From the NCBI RefSeq assembly GCF_018139685.1, contig NZ_JAGSPN010000020.1:1-37804 (forward strand): a stretch of DNA of 37,804 bases, read 5' to 3'. Below the pieces are notes generated by a model, which saw only the letters and a list, made by a program, of their open reading frames with translations, was not told the DNA's origin and made no database searches. This document shows positions 25,603 to 33,926 of this stretch, piece by piece. The translations under genes and the position numbers were made by a program. Source of the stretch: Cognatundibacterium luofuense. Its GTDB lineage: Bacteria > Pseudomonadota > Gammaproteobacteria > Burkholderiales > Burkholderiaceae_D. Within the stretch, counting starts at the first letter, position 1, and every line of letters begins with the position of its first letter.

Positions 25603-26760
25603 TTATCCTTCGCGCTTACACTGGCGCTGCCAGACAAATTCTGCTTTGCCTTGCGGATTGAAGCGGAATTGCTGCTGCAAAAATCCCTGACCGAACAGAC
25701 TCAGTACCTGATCGTAGTAGGCGTCTGGTCGTATGCCCTGCGCCTGTATGCGCAGCATTTGCTGGCGCAGCACACTCTGATGTCCGCCGGCTTTCAGAAA
25801 CGGCAGCAGTGCCGCAGAAAATCCTGTTGAACCTGCGCCTTTCGGTTCTCCGCTGTGAACATCAACATATTCCGGCGGATAGCCGAGTTTGCCGGTCAGT
25901 TCTGCCATCGGTTGCCATAATTTGAGCAGACGGCTGCGGTCAGTATCCTGTTCATGCAGCATACCGGCCCATAAATACACGCGGATCGCGTTATAGCCGC
26001 CCATGCCTTTTTCCGCGCCTTGTAAGTCAGGGCTGAAACTGGCGGTTTGCTGCGCTGTGGTCTGATAAATTACCCAGTCCGGACTGAAACCGCGCGGCGC
26101 GGTTTGCAGTAACAATAAGCGCGACGCGTTCAGCATGTGCTGCCAGCGCGTATCGCCGGTGCTGATCGCCAGCCAGCGCAATAATTGCAAGGGCACATAG
26201 CTGGGATTCAGTTTCCAGCGTTGTTCAACCAGATCGAAACCCAGCGGCGCGGGTAACAGACTCAGCCCCAGCCCCGGCAGTTCGCGGCTTTCTTCACGCA
26301 AAATACGCTGTGCCAGCAATTGTCCGGCTGCGTTATATGCGGGTTGCTGCCAGACTTCGCCGGCCAGTATCAGTGTGTAGGCGATCCATACATCGGCATC
26401 GGACGCCGCGTTCGGATCGATCACCCCCCAGCTCTGATCGGCGCGCTGACCCCATTGCCATGCAGGCAGATGCAAAGTCAGATCACCACCTGCCAGATTG
26501 TTGGCCGTCCAGCGCAGTAATTTTGCGAAGCTGTCTTTATCGTTGGCAGCCAGCGCAAAAAACATCGCATAGGCTTGCCCTTCGGATACGGTGTGATGCA
26601 CCGGCGTGCTGTGATCAACAACGCGCCCGTCGTCGCTGACAAAGGTCTGACGGAACTGTTCCCATTGCGGCCAGTTGCATTGCGCATGCGCAGCGGGGAT
26701 GACAGTCAGACTGATCAGTGCGCCGCAAATGCAGCGTAACAGGCGTTTCTTGGTAAGCAT
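25603..26760 (-). CDS. bcsZ: BcsZ-like GH8 endo-1,4-beta-glucanase with Asn in place of the catalytic base
   Basis: A 385-aa periplasmic endoglucanase of glycoside hydrolase family 8, normally part of bacterial cellulose export. The signal peptide is residues 1-26 (AAHA cleavage). SEGQAYAMFFALA holds the general-acid Glu60. NAASDADVWIAY, LNPSYVPLQLL and GFSPDWVIY match E. coli BcsZ throughout. The block that in E. coli reads SYDAIRVY, with the base Asp243, is GYNAIRVYLWAG here: codon AAC at 25990-25992 gives Asn257. Activity may thus be reduced or the base supplied elsewhere. No bcsA, bcsB or bcsC is nearby. It diverges from modA; the ribosome site is weak. Confidence 0.88.
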   Translation of the reverse strand: MLTKKRLLRCICGALISLTVIPAAHAQCNWPQWEQFRQTFVSDDGRVVDHSTPVHHTVSEGQAYAMFFALAANDKDSFAKLLRWTANNLAGGDLTLHLPAWQWGQRADQSWGVIDPNAASDADVWIAYTLILAGEVWQQPAYNAAGQLLAQRILREESRELPGLGLSLLPAPLGFDLVEQRWKLNPSYVPLQLLRWLAISTGDTRWQHMLNASRLLLLQTAPRGFSPDWVIYQTTAQQTASFSPDLQGAEKGMGGYNAIRVYLWAGMLHEQDTDRSRLLKLWQPMAELTGKLGYPPEYVDVHSGEPKGAGSTGFSAALLPFLKAGGHQSVLRQQMLRIQAQGIRPDAYYDQVLSLFGQGFLQQQFRFNPQGKAEFVWQRQCKREG

Positions 26761-26800
26761 CAGGATTTTCAGAGTCCGGTTTGTAAGCGCGGGTGAAGAC

Positions 26801-26827
26801 TGTTAGCATTTCTGAATGTCGCTAACG
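26801..26827. promoter_or_regulatory. Inverted repeat between bcsZ and modA, possible operator
   Basis: GTTAGC (26802-26807) and GCTAAC (26821-26826) are separated by 13 bp. Outer ends TGTTA...TAACG recall ModE half-sites, but the spacing is 27 rather than 24 bp and the inner TATA parts are missing. Confidence 0.25.
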
Positions 26828-26884
26828 CTGGCATTGTACTGTAATCTTTTGCAACTGAACGCTGTTCTGACACCGGAAAACCTT

Positions 26885-27649
26885 ATGAAGAAATCTCACT
26901 GGCTGGCTACTGCGATGCTGGCTTTCACATATTCAGCATCCCATGCCGCGAGCTTATCGGTTGCCGTCGCCGCCAATGTACAGTTTGTGTTTGAAGACAT
27001 TAAAACCGCGTTTAAGCAGGAAAGCGGACACGATCTGCAAGCCAGTGTAAATTCCTCCGGCAAGCTGACCACGCAAATCATGAACGGTGCACCGTTTCAC
27101 GTATTTTTGTCTGCTGATACCGAGTTTCCTGAAAAACTGGTGAAAGAAGGTTTTGCTGCCAGCGAACCGAAAGTGTATGCCTATGGCGCACTGGTGTTGT
27201 GGAGTATGAAAAATACGGAACTGACAAACTGGCAGAGTGCATTACAGCAAGCCAGTGTCAGCAAAATTGCGATCGCCAATCCTAAGACCGCGCCGTATGG
27301 CCGCGAAACCATGAAAGTGCTGGCTGCTGCAGGACTGGATAAAACACTGGCGCCGAAAATGGTGTTTGCCGAAAGTATTGCGCAAACCAATCAGTACATT
27401 CATTCAGGCGTTGCGGATATCGGCTTTACCGCTAAGTCTGTGGTGCTGGCGCCGGAAATGAAAGGACAGGGTAAGTGGATAGAAATTCCGCATCAGCTAT
27501 ATCAGCCGATTGCGCAAAGTGCGGTGATTCTGAAGGCAGGAAAAGAGCAGCAGGCACAGGCTGCACAACAGTTTTTTGATTTTTTATATTCGGCCAGAGG
27601 CCGCGCTATTTTTGAAAAATACGGTTATCTGTTACCGGAAAAGAAATGA
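26885..27649 (+). CDS. modA: Molybdate-binding periplasmic protein ModA
   Basis: A 254-aa substrate-binding protein of the molybdate/tungstate ABC importer. The signal peptide is residues 1-20 (SASHAA). SLSVAVAANVQFVFEDI and NSSGKLTTQI give the oxyanion-binding N-terminal loops (Ala and Ser side chains), followed by FLSADTEFPEKL, NPKTAPYGRET and the C-terminal domain ending FEKYGYLLP. The start ATG 26885 gives a normal signal peptide; upstream in-frame codons do not. It is the first gene of modA-TOBE-modB-modC, all joined by ATGA overlaps. Confidence 0.94.
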   Translation: MKKSHWLATAMLAFTYSASHAASLSVAVAANVQFVFEDIKTAFKQESGHDLQASVNSSGKLTTQIMNGAPFHVFLSADTEFPEKLVKEGFAASEPKVYAYGALVLWSMKNTELTNWQSALQQASVSKIAIANPKTAPYGRETMKVLAAAGLDKTLAPKMVFAESIAQTNQYIHSGVADIGFTAKSVVLAPEMKGQGKWIEIPHQLYQPIAQSAVILKAGKEQQAQAAQQFFDFLYSARGRAIFEKYGYLLPEKK

Positions 27650-28074
27650 ATATTCTGCAAGGAGAAATCATTGCACGTGAAGCACACGGCAGCGTTTGTT
27701 TGCTGACAGTGCAGGCCGGTGGTGTGCAACTGAGCGCCAGTCTGCTGGCTCAGCCTGCGGTCTGGCAACAATGGGAATGCGGGCGCGCGGTCAGCCTGCA
27801 AGTGCCGGAAATGGAAGTGGCGATTGCCAAGGATTTTCATGGTAGTTGCAGCATTCGTAATTGCCTGCCGGCACAGATCACTGGCATTGAATCCGGGCAA
27901 ATCTTAAGCCGGATATTATTATCTCTGACGCCGCAGCAACAGACTTTAGCCGCAGTGATTACAACCCGTGCCGTACAGCAAATGCAATTGCAGGTCGGCG
28001 ACGCCGTGCAGGCCATGATCAAGTCCAGCGCGTTTTGTGTGCTGGATCAGCGCACAGCAGCGGAGCCGGTATGA
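27646..28074 (+). CDS. Di-TOBE (Mop-like) molybdate-binding protein
   Basis: A 142-aa protein made of two TOBE/Mop folds. The second half is a clear Mop domain: SIRNCLPAQITGIESGQILSRI and later AAVITTRAVQQMQLQVGDAVQAMIKSS, given here as SIRNCLPAQITGI and QLQVGDAVQAMIKSS. The first half is a degenerate copy (MNILQGEIIA ... WECGRAVSLQVPEMEVAIA). Such domains bind molybdate or tungstate, as in molbindins and ModE. It sits between modA and modB with ATGA overlaps on both sides, so it is made in step with the transporter. The likely role is storage or sensing of imported oxyanion. The C-terminal TOBE region normally fused to ModC is short in this operon. Confidence 0.82.
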   Translation: MNILQGEIIAREAHGSVCLLTVQAGGVQLSASLLAQPAVWQQWECGRAVSLQVPEMEVAIAKDFHGSCSIRNCLPAQITGIESGQILSRILLSLTPQQQTLAAVITTRAVQQMQLQVGDAVQAMIKSSAFCVLDQRTAAEPV

Positions 28075-28760
28075 GCTGGCTGCAACTGGACTGGCAACCG
28101 GTCTGGCTGACCTTGCAGCTGGCGGCTATCACCACCGTCATTCTGCTGGTGCTGGGCGTGCCGCTCGCTTACCGCATTGCACACAGCCGCAGCCGGTTTA
28201 AACCGGTATGGGAAAGCCTGGTCAGTATGCCGCTGGTGCTGCCGCCTTCCGTGCTGGGATTTTATCTGTTACTGATGTTCAGTCCGCGCTATGCCTTCGG
28301 TCAGTGGCTGGAGCAGGTTTTGCATATCAAAATTGTATTCAGTTTCAGCGGACTGGTGATCGGTTCAGTGCTGTTCAGCTTGCCGTTTATGGTGCAGCCG
28401 GTGCAGGCAGCATTTCAGAATTTACCGCGTAGTTTGCTGGAAGCCTCGCGCACGCTGGGTAAATCCGATACGGAAAGTTTTTTCCGCGTACTGTTGCCAT
28501 CGGTGCGTCCTGCTTTGCTCAGCGGCACGGTACTGGCGTTCGCGCATACGATTGGTGAATTCGGTGTGGTACTGATGATAGGCGGGAATATTCCGGGGCA
28601 GACCCGACTGGCTTCGATGGCGATTTATAACGAAGTTGAAAGTCTGAATTACGCTGCCGCCCATGCGTATGCTGCCGTATTGTTTGTGATCAGTTTTGCG
28701 ATTCTGCTGACCGTATACATCGTGCAGCGCCGCAGTACGGCGGGCGGGGTGCTGCGATGA
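28071..28760 (+). CDS. modB: Molybdate ABC transporter permease ModB
   Basis: A 229-aa inner-membrane permease with about five to six hydrophobic helices. The cytoplasmic EAA loop, which docks the ATPase, is LLEASRTLGKSDTESFFRVLLP. That block followed by FAHTIGEFGVVLMIGG is the ModB/CysT signature. Start ATG 28071 overlaps the stop of the TOBE gene; the longer open frame from 28035 overlaps that gene for no reason. The stop overlaps the modC ATG. Confidence 0.94.
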   Translation: MSWLQLDWQPVWLTLQLAAITTVILLVLGVPLAYRIAHSRSRFKPVWESLVSMPLVLPPSVLGFYLLLMFSPRYAFGQWLEQVLHIKIVFSFSGLVIGSVLFSLPFMVQPVQAAFQNLPRSLLEASRTLGKSDTESFFRVLLPSVRPALLSGTVLAFAHTIGEFGVVLMIGGNIPGQTRLASMAIYNEVESLNYAAAHAYAAVLFVISFAILLTVYIVQRRSTAGGVLR

Positions 28761-29638
28761 TAGAACTCCGCATACAACATCCGCTGACCTCCGCTGACGG
28801 TGCGGACATGCTGGATATCAGTCTGCAGATCGCTGCACAGCAAACTGCTTGTCTCAGTGGCGCGTCCGGTGCGGGTAAAACCACCTTGCTGCGTATCATG
28901 GCGGGTCTGATCACGCCGCAGCATGGCTTTCTGCGCGTTGGTGACCAGATCTGGCTGGATACCGAACGCGGCATTTGCCTGCCGCCGCAACAGCGCAGTG
29001 TCGGTCTGGTGTTTCAGGATTACGCATTGTTTCCGCATATGACGGTGCAGGCCAATATCGCCTACGCCCTCCAAACCGCGCAACCGGATCTGGTGCAATA
29101 TTTACTGACGCTGACGGGTTTGCAGCCGCTGGCGCAGCGCAAACCGGCGCAGTTGTCCGGTGGTCAGCAGCAGCGGGTGGCACTGGCGCGTGCGCTGGCG
29201 CGCATTTGGGGTCAGCCAGGCAGCGTATTGCTGCTGGATGAGCCTTTGTCGGCGCTGGATGCAGCGATGCGCAGTCAGTTGCAAACGGCTTTGCAGCAAG
29301 CCATGCAGCAAAGCGCATGCACCAGCTTGCTGGTGTCGCATGATATGGCGGAAATTTTCCGTTTATGTCAGCAAGTGTTTGTGCTGGAGCATGGGCGTAT
29401 TGCACGCAGCGGATCGCCGGAACAGGTATTTTTACAAGGCGGACAAGCAGGTCAGCTGACTTTGCAGGCACAGGTGCTGGCAGTGCGGCGCGAAGAAGTG
29501 GTGTATGTGTTGTCGTTGCTGATCGGGCAGGAAGTGACGGAAGTGTTTGCCAGTGCAGAGCAGGCGGCTGGTTTGCAGCCGGGTGACCGGATTGCCGTGG
29601 CAGCACGCAGTATCACACCGCTTGGCAGGGCTGGCTGA
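28757..29638 (+). CDS. modC: Molybdate ABC transporter ATPase ModC
   Basis: A 293-aa ATPase. Walker A GASGAGKTT lies near 35-43, Q-loop in VFQDYALFPHMTV, signature LSGGQQQR, Walker B LLLDEPLSALD and the switch His in LLVSHDMAE. After residue 230 a single TOBE-like segment remains (LQAQVLAV ... GDRIAVAARSI); the protein is about 60 residues shorter than E. coli ModC, which has a double TOBE. The separate TOBE protein encoded upstream may fill that role. The last gene of the operon; a bidirectional terminator follows. Confidence 0.94.
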   Translation: MIELRIQHPLTSADGADMLDISLQIAAQQTACLSGASGAGKTTLLRIMAGLITPQHGFLRVGDQIWLDTERGICLPPQQRSVGLVFQDYALFPHMTVQANIAYALQTAQPDLVQYLLTLTGLQPLAQRKPAQLSGGQQQRVALARALARIWGQPGSVLLLDEPLSALDAAMRSQLQTALQQAMQQSACTSLLVSHDMAEIFRLCQQVFVLEHGRIARSGSPEQVFLQGGQAGQLTLQAQVLAVRREEVVYVLSLLIGQEVTEVFASAEQAAGLQPGDRIAVAARSITPLGRAG

Positions 29639-29687
29639 AGGTTTGAATGTCGCCAGTTGTCTCAGATAGCGGAGCAGAGCAGGAAAT

Positions 29688-29716
29688 AAAAATGGCGCTT
29701 ATTCAGCGCCATTTTT
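29688..29716. terminator. Bidirectional terminator between modC and fabI
   Basis: A 12-bp perfect stem (AAAAATGGCGCT with AGCGCCATTTTT) and 5-base loop. It serves the convergent modC (plus) and fabI (minus). Confidence 0.92.
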
Positions 29717-29737
29717 TACAACATCACCATCCGCAGA

Positions 29738-30532
29738 TCAGCGATTGTAAGTGTCTGCATTCAGACCCATGATGTGGGAGAAGCCACCGTCAACATAAGT
29801 GATTTCGCCAGTGATGCCGTTCGACAATTCAGACAGCAGGAAGGCTGCAGTATTGCCGACGTCTTCAATCGTCACGTTACGGCGCAGTGGTGCGTGATCA
29901 GCAACGAAGCCCAGCAGTTTGCCGAAGTCTTTAATGCCGCTGGCTGCCAGCGTTTTGATCGGACCAGCAGAGATACCATTGACGCGGATACCTTTTTTGC
30001 CCAGATCTTCTGCCAGATAACGTACCGATGCTTCCAGCGATGCTTTGGCCAGACCCATGGTGTTGTAGTGCGGAATCGCGCGGATTGCGCCCAGATACGA
30101 CAGGGTCAGCAGGGCGGATTTGTCACGCAGCATCGGCAGTGCTGCTTTTGCCAGTGCAGGGAAAGAATAAGCAGAAATGTCGTGCGCAATGCGGAAAGAT
30201 TCGCGGGACAGACCGTCCAGGAATTCACCGGCAATCGCTTCGCGTGGTGCAAAGCCGATCGCATGTACCAGACCATCCAGCTGATCCCAGCTTTGGCCCA
30301 GATCACGGAACAGGGCTTCGATTTGTTCATCGCTGCTGACGTCGCATTCAAAAATCAGCTTGCTGTCGAATTCTGCTGCGAATTCTGTGATGCGGTCTTT
30401 GAAACGTTCACCGACATAAGTGAATGCGAGTTCTGCACCTTCACGTTTACAAGCTTGCGCAATACCGTAAGCAATCGAACGGTTTGACAGCAAACCTGTG
30501 ATCAGAATTTTTTTACCTTGCAGAAATGCCAT
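29738..30532 (-). CDS. fabI: Enoyl-[acyl-carrier-protein] reductase (NADH) FabI
   Basis: A 264-aa short-chain dehydrogenase-type enzyme for the last step of each fatty-acid elongation cycle. [13 protein letters not shown] (13-25) is the FabI cofactor-binding variant. The active site reads [20 protein letters not shown] with Tyr146, Tyr156 and Lys163, the same numbering as E. coli Fab[16 protein letters not shown] near the end is typical. ATG 30532 is chosen over a longer frame because GGAG lies just upstream and the family begins [13 protein letters not shown]. Transcribed from a clear promoter about 150 bp upstream. Confidence 0.96.
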   Translation of the reverse strand: MAFLQGKKILITGLLSNRSIAYGIAQACKREGAELAFTYVGERFKDRITEFAAEFDSKLIFECDVSSDEQIEALFRDLGQSWDQLDGLVHAIGFAPREAIAGEFLDGLSRESFRIAHDISAYSFPALAKAALPMLRDKSALLTLSYLGAIRAIPHYNTMGLAKASLEASVRYLAEDLGKKGIRVNGISAGPIKTLAASGIKDFGKLLGFVADHAPLRRNVTIEDVGNTAAFLLSELSNGITGEITYVDGGFSHIMGLNADTYNR

Positions 30533-30682
30533 GTTGACTCCAGATGGTTTCCGGCTGCGCTTTTCAGTCCTGTCGTTATTATTCGGGACCAGCCAGCCGG
30601 GCATGGGTTTTCGGAAACGAGTACCGGAATTTTTGTCCGGTATTGATCCCTGTCAGAAACAGGGAATTCATAACAGGGTCGA

Positions 30683-30711
30683 ATTGTAGTGGCTTCCCTC
30701 GAATCGGGCAA
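30683..30711 (-). promoter_or_regulatory. Sigma-70 promoter of fabI
   Basis: On the minus strand TTGCCC (30706-30711), 17-bp spacer, TACAAT (30683-30688). It gives a leader of roughly 145 nt before the fabI ATG. Confidence 0.65.
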
Positions 30712-30937
30712 ATATTCGATCATTCGCCCGGTATCACGGATTTCGCATACCGGCCCGCTTGAAACTTGCTGACCGGAAAATAATGCAGCGAATTTTGCGC
30801 GCTAACCGTCTTGCGCAGGCCGTACATCTCCCTTAATTCATATTTACGTCAGTGAAATTCTGACAGCGCTACCCGCGTCGTCCCTGATTTCAACTTCCGC
30901 CTTACACTGCCAGCCAGACTGTCAGTTCACATACTTT

Positions 30938-31026
30938 GTGCAGATATCCGCATTCATCATTTCCGGACGGCCAGACTTTCTGCCGACGACCGGCAGATCG
31001 CTATGCAAAAATCCGCATTTGAGGCT
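30938..31026 (+). repeat. Dispersed intergenic repeat, copy D
   Basis: Best-preserved copy together with B. It ends TATGCAAAAATCCGCATTTGAGGC-like, read here as TATGCAAAA and ATCCGCATTTGAGGC, next to the inverted repeat at 31031. Confidence 0.6.
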
Positions 31027-31072
31027 TTTTCAACCGGTTTTCAGCCGGTTGTCGTCGCCTGCAGCGATCCGG

Positions 31073-32806
31073 TCAGATCTGCGCGGTCTCTCCGGGCTGT
31101 CCGTGTTGTGCGTTGTATCCGCGCGGTACCGCCGCCAGCAGCTTGCGGGTGTATTCGTGCTGCGGACTGGCATACAGCGCATCCGCATTGCCGCATTCGA
31201 TTTGTTTGCCATGCTGCATGACCAGCACCTGATCGGAAATGTATTTGACTACCGCCAGATCATGTGAAATAAACAGATAAGCTAAACCGAACTCATCCTG
31301 TAAATCCTGCAGCAGATTCAGCACCTGCGCCTGCACCGATACATCCAGCGCAGAAACCGATTCGTCGCAGATCAGAATTTCCGGTTTCATACTCAGGCAG
31401 CGCGCAATCGCAATCCGCTGGCGCTGGCCGCCGGAAAACTCATGCGGATAACGTTGCAAAGCACTGGCGGGCAGGCTGACTTTATCCAGCAGCGCCGTTG
31501 CCATCTTCAGCCGTTCCGCATCGTTGTTGCCGATCTGATGCAGATGCATCGGTTCGGTCAGAATCTGACCTATCGTAAAGCGCGGATTCAGCGAGGCATA
31601 CGGATTCTGAAAAATGATCTGGATTTTCGGTTTCAGCGGGTGAAACGCTTTTTCCGGCATGCTCAGAATATTCTGACCTTTGTACCAGGCTTCGCCACCC
31701 GTGGCCTGATGCAGGCGCATCAGCGTCAGTCCGACCGTTGTTTTGCCGGAACCGGATTCGCCGACGATACCCAGCGTTTTTCCTTTCGCCAGTTCAAACG
31801 ACACATTATCAACAGCACGCACGGTTTTGCTGCGGAACAGACCGTCCGGCATGCTGAAATGTTTACTCAGATTGCTGACTTTCAGAATGATCTCATCCTC
31901 GCTGTTCCAGCCGCGCTGGCGTTCCGTGGTGCTGGGTGGCGGCGCTGTCTGTTGCATAAAATCGGCGATGACCGGCAGGCGCATAGGCCGATGGCTGACA
32001 TCCGGACGACAATGCAGCAGAGCACGCGTGTACTGATCTTGTGGCGCAGTAAAAATCTGACTGGCCTCGCCTTGTTCGCGGATTTCACCGTGCCGCATCA
32101 CGATGACCTGATCCGCTACTTCACCGACCAGTGCCAGATCATGCGTAATAAACAGCACGGCCATCTGATGCTTTTGCTGCAGCGATTTGATCAGATCAAT
32201 AATCTGCTTTTGTATCGTTACATCCAGCGCAGTTGTCGGTTCATCCGCAATCAGCAGGCGCGGTTCGCAGGCAATCGCCATCGCAATCATCACGCGCTGC
32301 TGCTGGCCGCCGGACATCTGGCAGGGATAGCTGTCGACTTTGCTGGCCGGATCGGGAATGCCGACTTCTTCCAGCAAGGCAATTGCACGTGCACGCGCCT
32401 GCTTGCGATTCATACCCTGATGCAGACGCAGCACTTCGCCAATCTGGTAACCGACGGTCAGCACCGGATTCAGAGAACTCATTGGCTCCTGAAAAATCAT
32501 CGCGATGTCTTTGCCGCATAAAGCGCGTCGTTCGCCGGGCGACAGCTTCAGTAAGTTCAAGCCATTGAACACGATTTCACTGTCTGCTGCGATACGGCTG
32601 GTGTCAGTTGGCAGCAAGCCCATTACTGCCAGCGAACTGACGGATTTGCCGCTGCCGGATTCGCCGACCAGTGCCACCGTCTGATTCGCGGGAATACTGA
32701 AGCTGACGTTTTTTACGGCTTCGTGCCAGCTGTGTTTGCCATTTTTAAAGCTGATATTCAGATTGCGGATCTGCAACAGGGCATCAGAGTTTTTTTCGGT
32801 ATGCAT
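31073..32806 (-). CDS. Peptide-type ABC transporter, fused double ATPase (YejF/GsiA-like)
   Basis: A 577-aa cytoplasmic protein with two ABC ATPase domains of the dipeptide/oligopeptide class. Domain 1: Walker A GESGSGKS, signature MSGGQQQRV, Walker [13 protein letters not shown]. Domain 2 starts near residue 305: [36 protein letters not shown]. Each carries the family's C-terminal oligopeptide extension. Fusion of the usual DppD and DppF subunits is characteristic of YejF. Start ATG 32806, 7 bp after the permease stop; a longer frame would overlap that gene. It is the last gene of a binding protein-permease-permease-ATPase operon. Confidence 0.93.
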   Translation of the reverse strand: MHTEKNSDALLQIRNLNISFKNGKHSWHEAVKNVSFSIPANQTVALVGESGSGKSVSSLAVMGLLPTDTSRIAADSEIVFNGLNLLKLSPGERRALCGKDIAMIFQEPMSSLNPVLTVGYQIGEVLRLHQGMNRKQARARAIALLEEVGIPDPASKVDSYPCQMSGGQQQRVMIAMAIACEPRLLIADEPTTALDVTIQKQIIDLIKSLQQKHQMAVLFITHDLALVGEVADQVIVMRHGEIREQGEASQIFTAPQDQYTRALLHCRPDVSHRPMRLPVIADFMQQTAPPPSTTERQRGWNSEDEIILKVSNLSKHFSMPDGLFRSKTVRAVDNVSFELAKGKTLGIVGESGSGKTTVGLTLMRLHQATGGEAWYKGQNILSMPEKAFHPLKPKIQIIFQNPYASLNPRFTIGQILTEPMHLHQIGNNDAERLKMATALLDKVSLPASALQRYPHEFSGGQRQRIAIARCLSMKPEILICDESVSALDVSVQAQVLNLLQDLQDEFGLAYLFISHDLAVVKYISDQVLVMQHGKQIECGNADALYASPQHEYTRKLLAAVPRGYNAQHGQPGETAQI

Positions 32807-32813
32807 AGCAAGC

Positions 32814-33926
32814 TCAGCGCAGTTTCGGGTCCAGCGCATCGCGCAGGGCATCAGTAAATAAAGAGAATGCGGTTACCAGTGTTGCCATCGCAACGGTGGC
32901 CGCAGTCAGTTGCCACCATTTGCCGAGTATCAGCTCATTCTGCGCCTCGTTCAGCATGCTGCCCCACGAGACAGTGCCAACCGGAACGCCGAAACCGAGG
33001 AAACTCAGGATCACTTCCGATTTAATAAAACCCACCACCAGAATCGAAATTTGCACCAGCGCGACATGGCTGACATTCGGGAAAATATGGACTGCCATTT
33101 TGCGCCAGTGCGAAGCGCCGATGGCTTGTGCAGCCCACACATATTCGCGGTTTTTATGTTTCAGATACTCTGCACGCATCAGACGGAACGGGCCAGTCCA
33201 GCCGGTCAGCGCCAGAATCAGAATGATGGTGCTGACGCCTTTTTGCTGCAGGACTGCGGCGACTGCCAGAATCAGCAGCAGATACGGAATCGCGGTAAAG
33301 ATACTGTAAAACCAGTTGAAAAAATCATCGGTACGACCACCGAAATATCCGGCCAGTGCGCCGAATACCGTGCCAAGCACGGTCGCCAGCACGGCTGCAA
33401 CAATGCCAACCACAATCGAGGTTTCTGCGCCTTTGACGGTTTTTTTCAGAATATCGTGCCCCCATTTATCAGCACCAAACGGCAGGCTTTCTTTTTTGCC
33501 GCTTTCCTGCACCGCACCTTGCTTCGCCAGATCGCTGTAAATCGCCTGTATATCCGCCGCCAGCGGATCTTGTACGCCATACCAGTCGACTTGTGGTGCT
33601 GCACCTTTTAACTGTTGCCGAATTTGCTGTATATCCTCGCGCAGCGGATCATAGGGGTTATCCGGAATGTTCTGATCTTCCGTTTTATCGGTTTCTGCTG
33701 AAACAGTGACGGCTTTACTCCAGCCCGGCGGCGCATAGCTAACCGCGACTTCGGCATCCCAGTCAGTGGCGATTAGTCCGGCAGCGGATAGGCTGATAAT
33801 CAGTAAAAACAGCGCAACAATACTCAGGCTGATCATTGCCGCGGCATCAGCTTTCAGTCTGCGCCAGGCCAGCAACCACAGGCCGGGAGAAGTAGGTTCT
33901 TGTAAAGACATGGAAACCGGATTCAT
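32814..33926 (-). CDS. Peptide-type ABC transporter permease (DppC/YejE-like)
   Basis: A 370-aa inner-membrane permease. The N-terminal OppC-type segment (TM1 at about 30-52) is followed by a large periplasmic region, about 53-155, rich in Asp, Gln and Lys, which is longer than in DppC but in keeping with YejE. Then five membrane helices and the EAA-type loop AAQAIGASHWRKMAVHIFPN. SEVILSFLGFGVPVGTVSWGSML is the standard DppC block. The stop leaves 7 bp to the ATPase gene; the start overlaps the previous permease (ATGA). Confidence 0.92.
   Translation of the reverse strand: MNPVSMSLQEPTSPGLWLLAWRRLKADAAAMISLSIVALFLLIISLSAAGLIATDWDAEVAVSYAPPGWSKAVTVSAETDKTEDQNIPDNPYDPLREDIQQIRQQLKGAAPQVDWYGVQDPLAADIQAIYSDLAKQGAVQESGKKESLPFGADKWGHDILKKTVKGAETSIVVGIVAAVLATVLGTVFGALAGYFGGRTDDFFNWFYSIFTAIPYLLLILAVAAVLQQKGVSTIILILALTGWTGPFRLMRAEYLKHKNREYVWAAQAIGASHWRKMAVHIFPNVSHVALVQISILVVGFIKSEVILSFLGFGVPVGTVSWGSMLNEAQNELILGKWWQLTAATVAMATLVTAFSLFTDALRDALDPKLR

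Larger units (their letters stand above)
30533..31072. other. Intergenic gap fabI - peptide ABC transporter
   Basis: 540 bp holding the fabI promoter and leader, repeat copy D, and an inverted repeat at 31031-31051 (CAACCGG/CCGGTTG). No gene is seen. No terminator for the transporter operon could be identified. Confidence 0.6.

Noticed and set aside
31031-31051. CAACCGG/CCGGTTG inverted repeat as terminator of the ABC transporter operon
   Set aside because: On the minus strand the stem is followed by A rather than T residues.
31442-32521. 359-codon plus-strand frame
   Set aside because: Antisense to the double ATPase with all its motifs; shadow frame.
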